Below, one piece after another: positions 8,355 through 14,840 of a DNA stretch of 64,000 nt. Both the position numbers and the translations under genes were made by a program. Position 1 is the first letter of the stretch; every line of letters begins with the position of its first letter. Under the pieces are notes generated by a model that saw nothing but the letters and a program-made list of their open reading frames with translations, was not told the origin of the DNA and searched no databases. Where the stretch lies: positions 2,852,001-2,916,000 of the forward strand of contig NZ_CP128361.1 of assembly GCF_030345075.1 (NCBI RefSeq), in the 5' to 3' direction. Origin of the DNA: Solwaraspora sp. WMMA2065 (GTDB taxonomy: Bacteria > Actinomycetota > Actinomycetes > Mycobacteriales > Micromonosporaceae).

Positions 8355-8630
8355 CTATGAGTGGGGATGGTCGACGCCGTTGAGTGGCTGCCGGCGTTGC
8401 ACCACGCCGGAGCGGATCAGGGCACTCTTGTAGACGCCGATCGCGGCCATCCGCCCGTCCCGCCCGGCCGACGTGATCGTGGCAAGGATGCCGACCACCG
8501 GGGAATCGGCGTCGTCCAGGCCGTACCGGATGTCGGAGACCCGGACCGTCATCGACCGGTCGCCGAACACCCAGTCGGCCTTGCCGAGATGCAGCGTGTC
8601 ACCGACCCGCAGGAGTTCCCCGTCGGCCAT
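8355..8630 (-). CDS. Hypothetical protein, accessory cassette
   Basis: 91 residues. ATG at 8630 overlaps the preceding TGA by one base (TGATG), indicating translational coupling. The fold looks all-beta (alternating hydrophobic strands such as MTVRVSDIRYGL and VVGILATITSAG) with no catalytic motif I can name. It travels with the 161-residue protein upstream and the 45-residue membrane protein downstream, opposite an XRE regulator, an arrangement seen in actinomycete accessory islands. Function unknown. Confidence 0.7.
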   Translation of the reverse strand: MADGELLRVGDTLHLGKADWVFGDRSMTVRVSDIRYGLDDADSPVVGILATITSAGRDGRMAAIGVYKSALIRSGVVQRRQPLNGVDHPHS

Positions 8631-9115
8631 CAGCCGTCCCGCCCGTCGTGGACGTACCCGTCCGGCCACAACCCGGCGTACTGCAACACCGCCCGCACCC
8701 GACGCGCCTTGACCTGATCCCAGCGGTCCAACACCGCCAACGCGCTGGTGAACGGCGGGCAGAACGCCGGCACGTCACACACCCGGCACTCGGCCAACCG
8801 GCTCGGCATGTGCTCGGCGACCGTCTCCCGCGCCCGGTCCAACACGTCGACGTCCGGCCGGTTCCGCATCGCCGCCGCCACCTCGTCCAGCACCGCCTGC
8901 TCGGCGTCGACGACCGGCCGTTCGGCGTCCGGCGCGGGTGCCACCGCACGCGTGGCCAGCAGCCGGAAACGTGAGTCCCGCCCGATGTCCGTCTGCCCCG
9001 GCGTCCGTCGCGGCAACGGCGGCCGGTCCGGCGTCGGACCCGCGTTGACCATGGGTTGTCGGGTCCGTTGATACCTGTTGTCGGGAACCTGGTTCCTGTT
9101 CACGGCTCTCTCCAT
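8630..9115 (-). CDS. Hypothetical protein with C-x2-C and C-x-P segment
   Basis: Up to 161 residues. ATG at 9115 gives the longest form; GTG at 9103, with GGAGAG just before it, is a good alternative (157 residues). The N-terminal 50 residues are polar and probably disordered. The rest is helical, with CRVCDVPAFCPP (about residue 110) looking like a small metal- or redox-binding motif. It is the first of three leftward genes divergent from the XRE regulator at 9233; the 117-base gap should hold both promoters. Family not recognised beyond similarity to small proteins of actinomycete accessory islands. Confidence 0.7.
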   Translation of the reverse strand: MERAVNRNQVPDNRYQRTRQPMVNAGPTPDRPPLPRRTPGQTDIGRDSRFRLLATRAVAPAPDAERPVVDAEQAVLDEVAAAMRNRPDVDVLDRARETVAEHMPSRLAECRVCDVPAFCPPFTSALAVLDRWDQVKARRVRAVLQYAGLWPDGYVHDGRDG

Positions 9116-9191
9116 CGCGGATCAAGGGCGTTTGAAGGATCTTTTGTGGACTCTTCCTGTATGGAGGGGATGCCGGGACCTCTGCGTCAGG

Positions 9192-9218
9192 TAGCCTAGG
9201 GACGTTTACAAACGTCCC
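9192..9218 (+). promoter_or_regulatory. Promoter -10 and 20-bp palindromic operator of the XRE gene
   Basis: TAGCCT (9192-9197) fits a -10 hexamer. Immediately downstream lies gggacgttt-ac-aaacgtccc (9199-9218), a perfect palindrome of 9-bp arms around a 2-bp centre, covering the expected transcription start. AGGAG (9219-9223) and the ATG at 9233 follow. The position suggests repression by blocking initiation, perhaps by the encoded XRE protein itself. Confidence 0.65.
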
Positions 9219-9232
9219 AGGAGTGATCAACC

Positions 9233-9955
9233 ATGAACACAGCGCTGCACGTGGCGATGAGCCGAACCGGCATGACACCCGCGACCCTGGCCGGCAAGGT
9301 CGGCGTCGACCCCAAGACCGTCGCCCGGTGGCTCGGCGGTCGCGTTCCTCACCCCCGCCACCGCTCGCAGGTCGCCCAGGCGCTGAGAGAAGATGAAGAC
9401 GTGATCTGGTCCGGCTTGGTCAAACGCGGATACGACCGGGAAATCCGCGCCGCATGGCCGACACGCTCAGCCGTCCCCCGGGAACTCTGGAACGACCTCC
9501 TCCACCGCGCCACGTCCCGCATCTGGTGCGCCGGCTACACCTCCTACTTCCTCTGGACCGAGGTCCCCGGCATCACAGCCACCCTGCGCAACAAGGCCGC
9601 ATCCGGGCTCGACCTGCGCTTCCTCCTCGGCCACAAAGACTCACCCGTCACCCGCGAACGCGAACGCATCGAGAACGCCGCCCTGTCGATCTCCACCCGC
9701 ATCGACATCACCACCGCCGAACTGGCCAAGATCGAACCCACCCCACAGGTACGCCACACCGACCGCCACATCAGCCTGTCCGTCTGGATCTTCGACGACG
9801 AAGCCCTGGTCAGCACCCACCTCGCCGACCAACTCGGACACGCCTCCCCCACCCTGCACATCCGCCGCCGCGGCCCCGGCGGCCTGTTCGACCAGTACGC
9901 CGGCCACGTCGAGCACCTCTGGCAAGCAGCCCCCGCACCAGCACCGACCCCATGA
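9233..9955 (+). CDS. XRE-type regulator with PLD-like C-terminal domain
   Basis: 240 residues, good AGGAG site 9 bases before the ATG. Residues 1-55 form an HTH of the lambda-repressor class (MTPATLAGKVGVDPKTVARWL). From about 80 the chain resembles a phospholipase-D-like or DUF5919-type domain (RIWCAGYTSYFLW, then GLDLRFLLGHKDSP and SLSVWIFDDEALVST). A classical HKD motif is not visible, so the C-terminal part is more likely a sensor than an active nuclease or lipase. Its stop overlaps the next start (ATGA), tying it to the UTRA protein. A strong palindrome overlaps its promoter. Confidence 0.8.
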   Translation: MNTALHVAMSRTGMTPATLAGKVGVDPKTVARWLGGRVPHPRHRSQVAQALREDEDVIWSGLVKRGYDREIRAAWPTRSAVPRELWNDLLHRATSRIWCAGYTSYFLWTEVPGITATLRNKAASGLDLRFLLGHKDSPVTRERERIENAALSISTRIDITTAELAKIEPTPQVRHTDRHISLSVWIFDDEALVSTHLADQLGHASPTLHIRRRGPGGLFDQYAGHVEHLWQAAPAPAPTP

Positions 9956-10494
9956 CAGACCAGGGCTGGACCAGCAGCTCAGACCCGTACCTCGTTGCAC
10001 AGCAGCACGACGCGTGGTCCGCCGAGGCCGCCGGCCGGGGACGCGTCGGCACGCAACAGCTACTCGGCGTCGAGACCGTCGACGCGGACACACAGGTCAG
10101 ACGCGCACTCGGACTCGCCGCCGGCGAACGAGCCGTCGTCCGCCGCCGCCTCATCCTCGAAGACGACCGGCCCGTCGAACTCGCCGACTCCTACTACCCG
10201 GAACCCATCGCCGCCGGCACCCCACTCGCCGAAAACCGCAAGATCAAAGGCGGCGCGGTACGGGTCCTCACCGACCTCAACCTCGCACCCCACCAGGTCA
10301 CCGAACACGTCACCGCACGACGGCCGACCGACCACGAACAGGAACTCCTCGACATCCCCGCCGACGAGCCACTCCTCGTCCTCACCCGCATCAGCCGCGC
10401 CGCCACCGGCCAACCCGTCGAGTACGCCGTCATGCACACCGTGACCAGCCGCTCCACCGGCCACACCTACCAAATGCAGGTCCCACCCGCATGA
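9952..10494 (+). CDS. UTRA-domain protein lacking a DNA-binding domain
   Basis: 180 residues, ATG overlapping the upstream TGA (ATGA). The whole chain matches the UTRA ligand-binding fold of HutC/GntR regulators: VRRRLILEDDRPVELADSYYP, LAENRKIKGGAVRVL and the closing strand pair ending MHTVTSRSTGHTYQM. The N-terminal 35 residues are polar and carry no winged helix. HTH-less UTRA proteins occur in actinomycetes and may act as ligand-sensing partners. The remnant of a GntR-type winged helix follows directly downstream in the same reading phase after the stop, so sensor and DNA-binding parts appear here in reversed order. Confidence 0.85.
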   Translation: MTDQGWTSSSDPYLVAQQHDAWSAEAAGRGRVGTQQLLGVETVDADTQVRRALGLAAGERAVVRRRLILEDDRPVELADSYYPEPIAAGTPLAENRKIKGGAVRVLTDLNLAPHQVTEHVTARRPTDHEQELLDIPADEPLLVLTRISRAATGQPVEYAVMHTVTSRSTGHTYQMQVPPA

Positions 10495-10860
10495 CCAACC
10501 AACCCGACCCCGCCGCTGCCAACGACGTTACGCGACCGCCAACGCCAGATCGCCGCCGACCTGCGCCGCCAGATCCTCACCGGCGAGTTCAAGCCCGGCG
10601 ACAAGGTGCCCTCCACGGCCCAACTCTGCGAGCGGTACGGCGTCTCCAACCTCACCACCCAACGCGCGCTCAACATCCTCAAGAAGCAAGGATTCGTCCG
10701 TGGCGAGTCCGGCGTCGGCGTGTTCGTCACCGCCAACCAGCCGATCGCCGTCGAAGCGAACCACTACCCGGGCCGGCGAACCGATCGAAGTCACCGAGAT
10801 GATCAAAAGCCGCCCACCGGCGCAAGGCCAGATACCTCCTGCCCGGACCAGACAAAGCCT
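10495..10860 (+). pseudogene. GntR-family winged-helix remnant, frameshifted
   Basis: A clear GntR DNA-binding domain can be read in the phase of the upstream UTRA gene: RQIAADLRRQILTGEFKPGD, then VPSTAQLCERYGVSNLTTQR, ALNILKKQGFVRGESGVGVF. No ATG, GTG or TTG precedes it in frame after the stop at 10494. The ATGA start at 10491 lies in another phase, and the first usable start (GTG 10606) would cut off the first helix. After EANHYPG (about 10770) the frame turns into unlike sequence, while a neighbouring frame reads AGEPIEVTEMIKS, which resembles the continuation. Frameshifts at both ends imply a dead or truncated gene. A short functional HTH protein is less likely. Confidence 0.65.
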
Positions 10861-10870
10861 AATCTCACCG

Positions 10871-11318
10871 CCCTCCCGCGACACTTACCAGACCGCCACC
10901 GAGGTAGTGGAGTTGGCCACGGCGAACTCCGCTTGGCGAACCGCAGCATGCGCACAACGGACAACCGCTCCCCCTTGCCGGAGACGACCGGGTACGCGAC
11001 AATTTCCACATCGACCTGTCGTTAGGTATCCGGACGGAGGTGAGACAGCCACGCCGAGCCAGCAGCATCCGTTGAGGACAGACAACGCATCGATGTACGC
11101 AAGATTAGGTGCCGGAGTTGTGGTGAAATGTCGATTGCGGCAACCTCCGACACGCCCGGGATCCGGGGAGGTTGGCGGAAAGATCCCAAACTGCCCCCGA
11201 GCTGCGAAAACCAGTCTCATAGAGATCATCTGAGCCACTACCAAGATCATGATCAACAGAAGGTTGCCCTCCAGGCCCCCTGTTTGCCCAGGTCAGACCG
11301 CCCGACATTTCGGACACG
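10871..11318. other. Gap between GntR remnant and CRISPR array
   Basis: No reading frame here gives a recognisable protein. A hairpin-forming inverted repeat (caacctcc...gggaggttg, about 11139-11173) may end transcription from the regulatory genes. The last 80 bases before the first repeat are less G+C-rich and are the likeliest place for a CRISPR leader. Confidence 0.4.
11240..11318 (+). promoter_or_regulatory. Possible CRISPR leader
   Basis: This stretch directly precedes the first intact repeat and is comparatively A+T-rich (for example gatcatgatcaacagaagg). The leader side is assigned to the left because the last repeat on the right is the most degenerate. No promoter hexamers are clear. 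Confidence 0.35.
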
Positions 11319-11935
11319 GTCCCCGAGCACACGAAAACCGCGCCGGATTGAAACGAGCCGTAGCCCTTCCGTGGAAGGCCGTCTTGAGAGTCCCCGAGCA
11401 CACGAAAACCGCGCCGGATTGAAACCCTCACGTGCGTTCGCACGATCCTTGCACCACACTGGTCCCCGAGCACACGAAAACCGCGCCGGATTGAAACCCG
11501 CCCGCATGAGAATGCAGGCATCCTTGCGGATACGGGCGGTCCCCGAGCACACGAAAACCGCGCCGGATTGAAACTGCGATGGCGGTAGTGCCTGCGGCTG
11601 TTTTGATGTGGTCCCCGAGCACACGAAAACCGCGCCGGATTGAAGCCGCCGTACCGCGTGTCGTTGGTCGACGCGTCGTGTCCCCGAGCACACGAAAACC
11701 GCGCCGGATTGAAACCCTGCGCAAGCCCGTCCGCCGTACGACGCTGCACGCGAGTCCCCGAGCACACGAAAACCGCGCCGGATTGAAACATGGTGGCTCG
11801 AAGGTGATACTTGCTTCGTACCTGTCGTCCCCGAGCACACGAAAACCGCGCCGGATTGAAACAGCATGACTTCGTCGGTGACGACGGAGGTTGCGTCCAG
11901 TCCCCGAGCACACGGAAACCGCGCCGGATTTAAAC
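11319..11935 (+). CRISPR. CRISPR array, nine 36-nt repeats and eight spacers, no adjacent cas genes
   Basis: Repeats begin gtccccgagcacacg and end ccggattgaaac. They start at 11319, 11390, 11462, 11539, 11611, 11680, 11754, 11827 and 11900. Spacers are 35, 36, 41, 36, 33, 38, 37 and 37 nt and all differ. Repeat 5 has one change near its end (tgaagc), and repeat 9 has two (cacgg and tttaaac), marking the right side as the old, leader-distal end. The 3' attgaaac is the usual 8-nt handle of many type I and III systems, and the repeat has little self-complementarity. It is unlike the 28-29-nt I-E repeats common in actinomycetes. No cas gene occurs in the 64 kb, so processing would need Cas proteins encoded elsewhere. 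Confidence 0.97.
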
Positions 11936-12025
11936 TGAGATTGAGTCGCGGAGCAGTACGGTTCTTCGGGTGTCACCGAAACCGGAACCATGGACACGAG
12001 TCCGGCGTAGACCAAATCTCGGTCT

Positions 12026-12301
12026 GTGACGGTGCTGCCGCTATCCGGAGCGAAGGCCAGGCTTCCCGGAGTAGCCGACGAGATCGGCCGTACCCATGGC
12101 TGCGTTCACTTCACGCGCAACGGGCGCGAGTACATGGTGCTGATCTCGAATGAGGGCCTTTCAGTCGCTGGAGGCGACCTCGAACTGTTTCCTCCTGAAC
12201 GGCCGGGGGTGAGGGGACCGACTCCGCTGACCCCGTCACCCCACTCGGCTCGCGACCGTCAGCGACGACCGGTGACGATGTACTGCAGTTTGAGCTCGTG
12301 A
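12026..12301 (+). pseudogene. Degenerate Phd/YefM-family antitoxin, toxin partner missing
   Basis: From GTG 12026 the frame reads MTVLPLSGAKARLPGVADE, then THGCVHFTRNGREYMVLIS. This matches the N-terminal DNA-binding and dimerisation half of YefM/Phd antitoxins (usual pattern L-P-L-S-E-A-K-A-R-L and I-T-R-N-G-R-E-Y-A-V-L-I-S). After about residue 55 the expected toxin-binding helix is replaced by Pro/Ser-rich sequence that overlaps the 3' end of the convergent methyltransferase gene. No RelE/YoeB-type toxin follows. It is best read as a truncated leftover of a toxin-antitoxin module next to the CRISPR array. Confidence 0.6.
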
Positions 12302-12957
12302 TCGGGTGCCACGCCGAACCGTTGATCGAGTTCGTAGATCGAGGTCAGCGGTACGGCCGCGACATCACGCAGACCGGCCCGCTCCAGCACCGCCACGGTC
12401 TGGTCGATGGACTTCGCGGTGGCCAGCGGCAGCGCCGAGCGCACCGCACTGTCGTAGTGGTCGGCGAAGTTCTCCGAGGCGTTGTCCAGCCCGTCAGGGA
12501 ACCAGGTGCTGTCGACCACGGCGACGGTGCCGCCGGGGCGCAGCAGGCGTACCCAGTTGGCCACGGCAACCTGCGGCTCCCGCAGCGTCCACATCAGGTA
12601 ACGGCTGGTCACCGCGTCGAAGCTGGCCACCGGGAAGTCCGGTGCGACGGCGTCGCCGTACGCGATGACCGGGCCGTCGGGCATCGCGGCGGCGTGGTGC
12701 CTGGCCCGCTCCAGCATCCCCTCGGACAGGTCGATGCCGGTGACCCGGTGGCCGAGGCCGGCCAGCACGATGGCCGCCTGCCCGGTGCCGGTGCCGACGT
12801 CGAGCACGTCCAGCGGTGCCGGCGGCAGTGCCGCCGCCCAGACCTGCGACCAGGCCTGCTGGTCGACGGCGAACCGCTCAGGGCGCTGCACGTACTCGTC
12901 GTAGCCCGGCGCCCGGCCGGTCCAGTACGCGTTGATCCGGTCTTGTACGGCCGTCAT
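12259..12957 (-). CDS. Class I SAM-dependent methyltransferase in ABC importer operon
   Basis: 232 residues, ATG overlapping the stop of the ATPase gene (ATGA). Motif I is VLDVGTGTGQAAIVLAGLG (about residue 50) followed by VTGIDLSEGML, the SAM-binding core of the UbiE/methyltransf_11 group, with LRPGGTVAVVDSTWF as post-motif III. The substrate is not evident. As last gene of a four-gene operon with a FecCD-type importer, it probably modifies the imported ligand, a metallophore or a corrinoid-like compound; this is inference from context. Confidence 0.85.
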   Translation of the reverse strand: MTAVQDRINAYWTGRAPGYDEYVQRPERFAVDQQAWSQVWAAALPPAPLDVLDVGTGTGQAAIVLAGLGHRVTGIDLSEGMLERARHHAAAMPDGPVIAYGDAVAPDFPVASFDAVTSRYLMWTLREPQVAVANWVRLLRPGGTVAVVDSTWFPDGLDNASENFADHYDSAVRSALPLATAKSIDQTVAVLERAGLRDVAAVPLTSIYELDQRFGVAPDHELKLQYIVTGRR

Positions 12958-13787
12958 GCCGCGGTCCTCTCCTCGGTCGCCTCGTGTGGGCGGAACAGCA
13001 GGTGGATGGCTCCGTCGAGGTCCAGCCGCCGGATGCCGATCCCGTAGACCGGTTCGAGCACCGCCGGGTCGAGCACCTCGTCCGTGCTGCCGGCGGCCGC
13101 CACCTGGCCGTCGCCGAGCAGCACCAGGTCGTCGCAGTAGCGGGCGGCCAGGTTCAGGTCGTGCAGTACGACGATGGAGCAGGTGCCGAGGTCCCGCACC
13201 AGTTGCAGGACCTCGTGCTGGTAGCGGATGTCCAGGTGGTTGGTCGGCTCGTCGAGCAGCAGATGGGTGGCCTGCTGGGCGAGAGCGCGGGCGATCAGCA
13301 CCCGTTGGCGTTCGCCGCCGGACAGCCCGGCGAACGCGCGGGCACCCAGGTGGGCGGCACCGACCCGGGCCAGGCACCGGGCCACGATCTCGTGGTCGGC
13401 CCGACTGGTCCGTTGGAACGTCGACAGGTGCGGACCCCGGCCCAGCAGCACCAGCTCGGCCACGGTCAGCGCGGTGTCCGCGCCGCCGGCCTCCTGCACC
13501 ACCACGGCCAGCCGGCGGGCGACCTCCCGCGACGGCAGGCTGGCAAGTTCGTCCCCGTCCACCACGACCCGCCCGGCACCACCACCACTACGCCCGGCAC
13601 CGCCACCACCACTACGCCCGGCACCGCCGCTGCGCAGGGCACCGTGGAGCAGGCGCAGCAGGGTGGTCTTGCCGCTGCCGTTCGGGCCGATCAGCCCGAG
13701 GACCCGGCCCGGTCGGGCGGTCACGCTGACCCCGTCGATCACCGGGTTGGCGCCGTAGCGCCAGGAGACCTCGGTCGCGGTGATCAC
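12954..13787 (-). CDS. ABC transporter ATP-binding protein, FecE/BtuD type
   Basis: 277 residues with Walker A GPNGSGKTTLLRLLHG (about 35), signature LSGGERQRVLIARAL (about 150), Walker B HLLLDEPTNHLD and the H-loop histidine in VVLHDLNLAARY. Family features place it with siderophore, haem and cobalamin importers. A Gly/Ser/Arg-rich insertion (about residues 53-72) just after Walker A is encoded by 21-24-bp tandem repeats (13570-13629) and lengthens a surface loop. It overlaps the substrate-binding protein gene upstream (stop/start 13784-13787) and the methyltransferase downstream. Confidence 0.92.
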   Translation of the reverse strand: MITATEVSWRYGANPVIDGVSVTARPGRVLGLIGPNGSGKTTLLRLLHGALRSGGAGRSGGGGAGRSGGGAGRVVVDGDELASLPSREVARRLAVVVQEAGGADTALTVAELVLLGRGPHLSTFQRTSRADHEIVARCLARVGAAHLGARAFAGLSGGERQRVLIARALAQQATHLLLDEPTNHLDIRYQHEVLQLVRDLGTCSIVVLHDLNLAARYCDDLVLLGDGQVAAAGSTDEVLDPAVLEPVYGIGIRRLDLDGAIHLLFRPHEATEERTAA

Positions 13788-14773
13788 GACTCGGCCTGGA
13801 AGTGCTGCACAATCCGTTCAAGTCCGTCGATGGACAGTGGGGTCGGCGGCTCGGTGAAGTTGAACAGCTGGGTCAGCACGTCGCCGTTGCGCACGGCGGC
13901 CAGGTTCTCCGCCCCGGGCAGCCCGGTCAGGCCCTGTTCGACGGCGGCCGGGTCGCCGTCGCTGTACAGCAGGACCAGCACGTCGGGGTCGCGGCCGAGC
14001 AGTTCCTCCACGGTGACTTCGAAGACCCGTTCGGGTACGTCGTCGAAGACGTTGCGGAACCCGGCCGCCTCCAGCTGCGGGTGCGCCATGCTGGCGGTGC
14101 CGTACGCGTAGGTGACACCGCCGCCGACGGTCGGGTACAGCACCGCGGCCGTACGGCCGGAGCCCGCCTCGGCCTGGGCCTGCACCTGCGCCATCCGCTC
14201 TTCCAGCGCGGTGACCGCCGCAGCCGCCTCGTCGGCCCGGTCGAACACCTCGCCGTAGGTCCGCATCTGAGCGTAGATGTCGTCGAAGGTCGGCACCGCC
14301 GTGCTTCCCGGGCACATCGCCGGCTCCTCGAGCAGCGGGATGTCCACCGCCGACAGCGTGTCCCGGGACAGGTTGTCCACCTCGCCGAGCACCAGGTCCG
14401 GCTGTTGGCTGATCACCACTTCCTTGGAGATCTGCAGGTGGCCGCTGGTGTCGGTCTTGTCGGTCAGCAGCGGGACGCGGTCCAGCTCGGACAGGGTCGC
14501 CTCGTCGTAGTACTCCGCCGGGTACTGCCCTGCCCGGGCGGTGACCCGGTCCATCACGCCGAGCGCGTGCAGGTACGGCACGGCCGCGCTCTTGAGCAGC
14601 ACGACCCGTTCCGGCGCGGCGTCGAAGGTGACGTCGACGCCGCAGTTGGTGACGGTCACCGGGTAGCCGTCGGCCGCGTCCGGGGTGGGGTCGGCACCGG
14701 CTTCGCCGCATCCGGCGGCGAGCAGCACGGCGGCGGAGACCGCCGCGACGGCGGTGGTACGGCTTGTCCTCAT
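13784..14773 (-). CDS. ABC transporter substrate-binding lipoprotein (FepB/BtuF-like)
   Basis: 329 residues. The N-terminus has basic residues, a hydrophobic stretch and the lipobox LLAAGC (Cys about residue 22), so it should be lipid-anchored outside the membrane. The mature part has the two-lobed type III binding-protein pattern: ERVVLLKSAAVPYLHALGV, VISQQPDLVLGEVDN, and a C-terminal lobe ending GLERIVQHF. GAGGAGCACC before the ATG is a good ribosome binding site. It presumably captures an iron-chelate, haem or corrinoid-type ligand for the neighbouring permease; sequence alone does not settle which. Confidence 0.9.
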   Translation of the reverse strand: MRTSRTTAVAAVSAAVLLAAGCGEAGADPTPDAADGYPVTVTNCGVDVTFDAAPERVVLLKSAAVPYLHALGVMDRVTARAGQYPAEYYDEATLSELDRVPLLTDKTDTSGHLQISKEVVISQQPDLVLGEVDNLSRDTLSAVDIPLLEEPAMCPGSTAVPTFDDIYAQMRTYGEVFDRADEAAAAVTALEERMAQVQAQAEAGSGRTAAVLYPTVGGGVTYAYGTASMAHPQLEAAGFRNVFDDVPERVFEVTVEELLGRDPDVLVLLYSDGDPAAVEQGLTGLPGAENLAAVRNGDVLTQLFNFTEPPTPLSIDGLERIVQHFQAES

Positions 14774-14840
14774 GGTGCTCCTCGACTGTTCGGCAAACTC
14801 GGGGGCCCAGTTGGACCCGGTGCTCGGGCAGGCCCGGTGG

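Noticed and set aside
8165-8383. 72-codon rightward frame after the terminator
   Set aside because: It starts inside the palindrome and is antisense to the 45-residue microprotein, which has far better protein features.
11105-12015. Leftward frames with recurring RRGFRVLGD-type peptide repeats
   Set aside because: These are translations of the CRISPR repeats, not repeat proteins.
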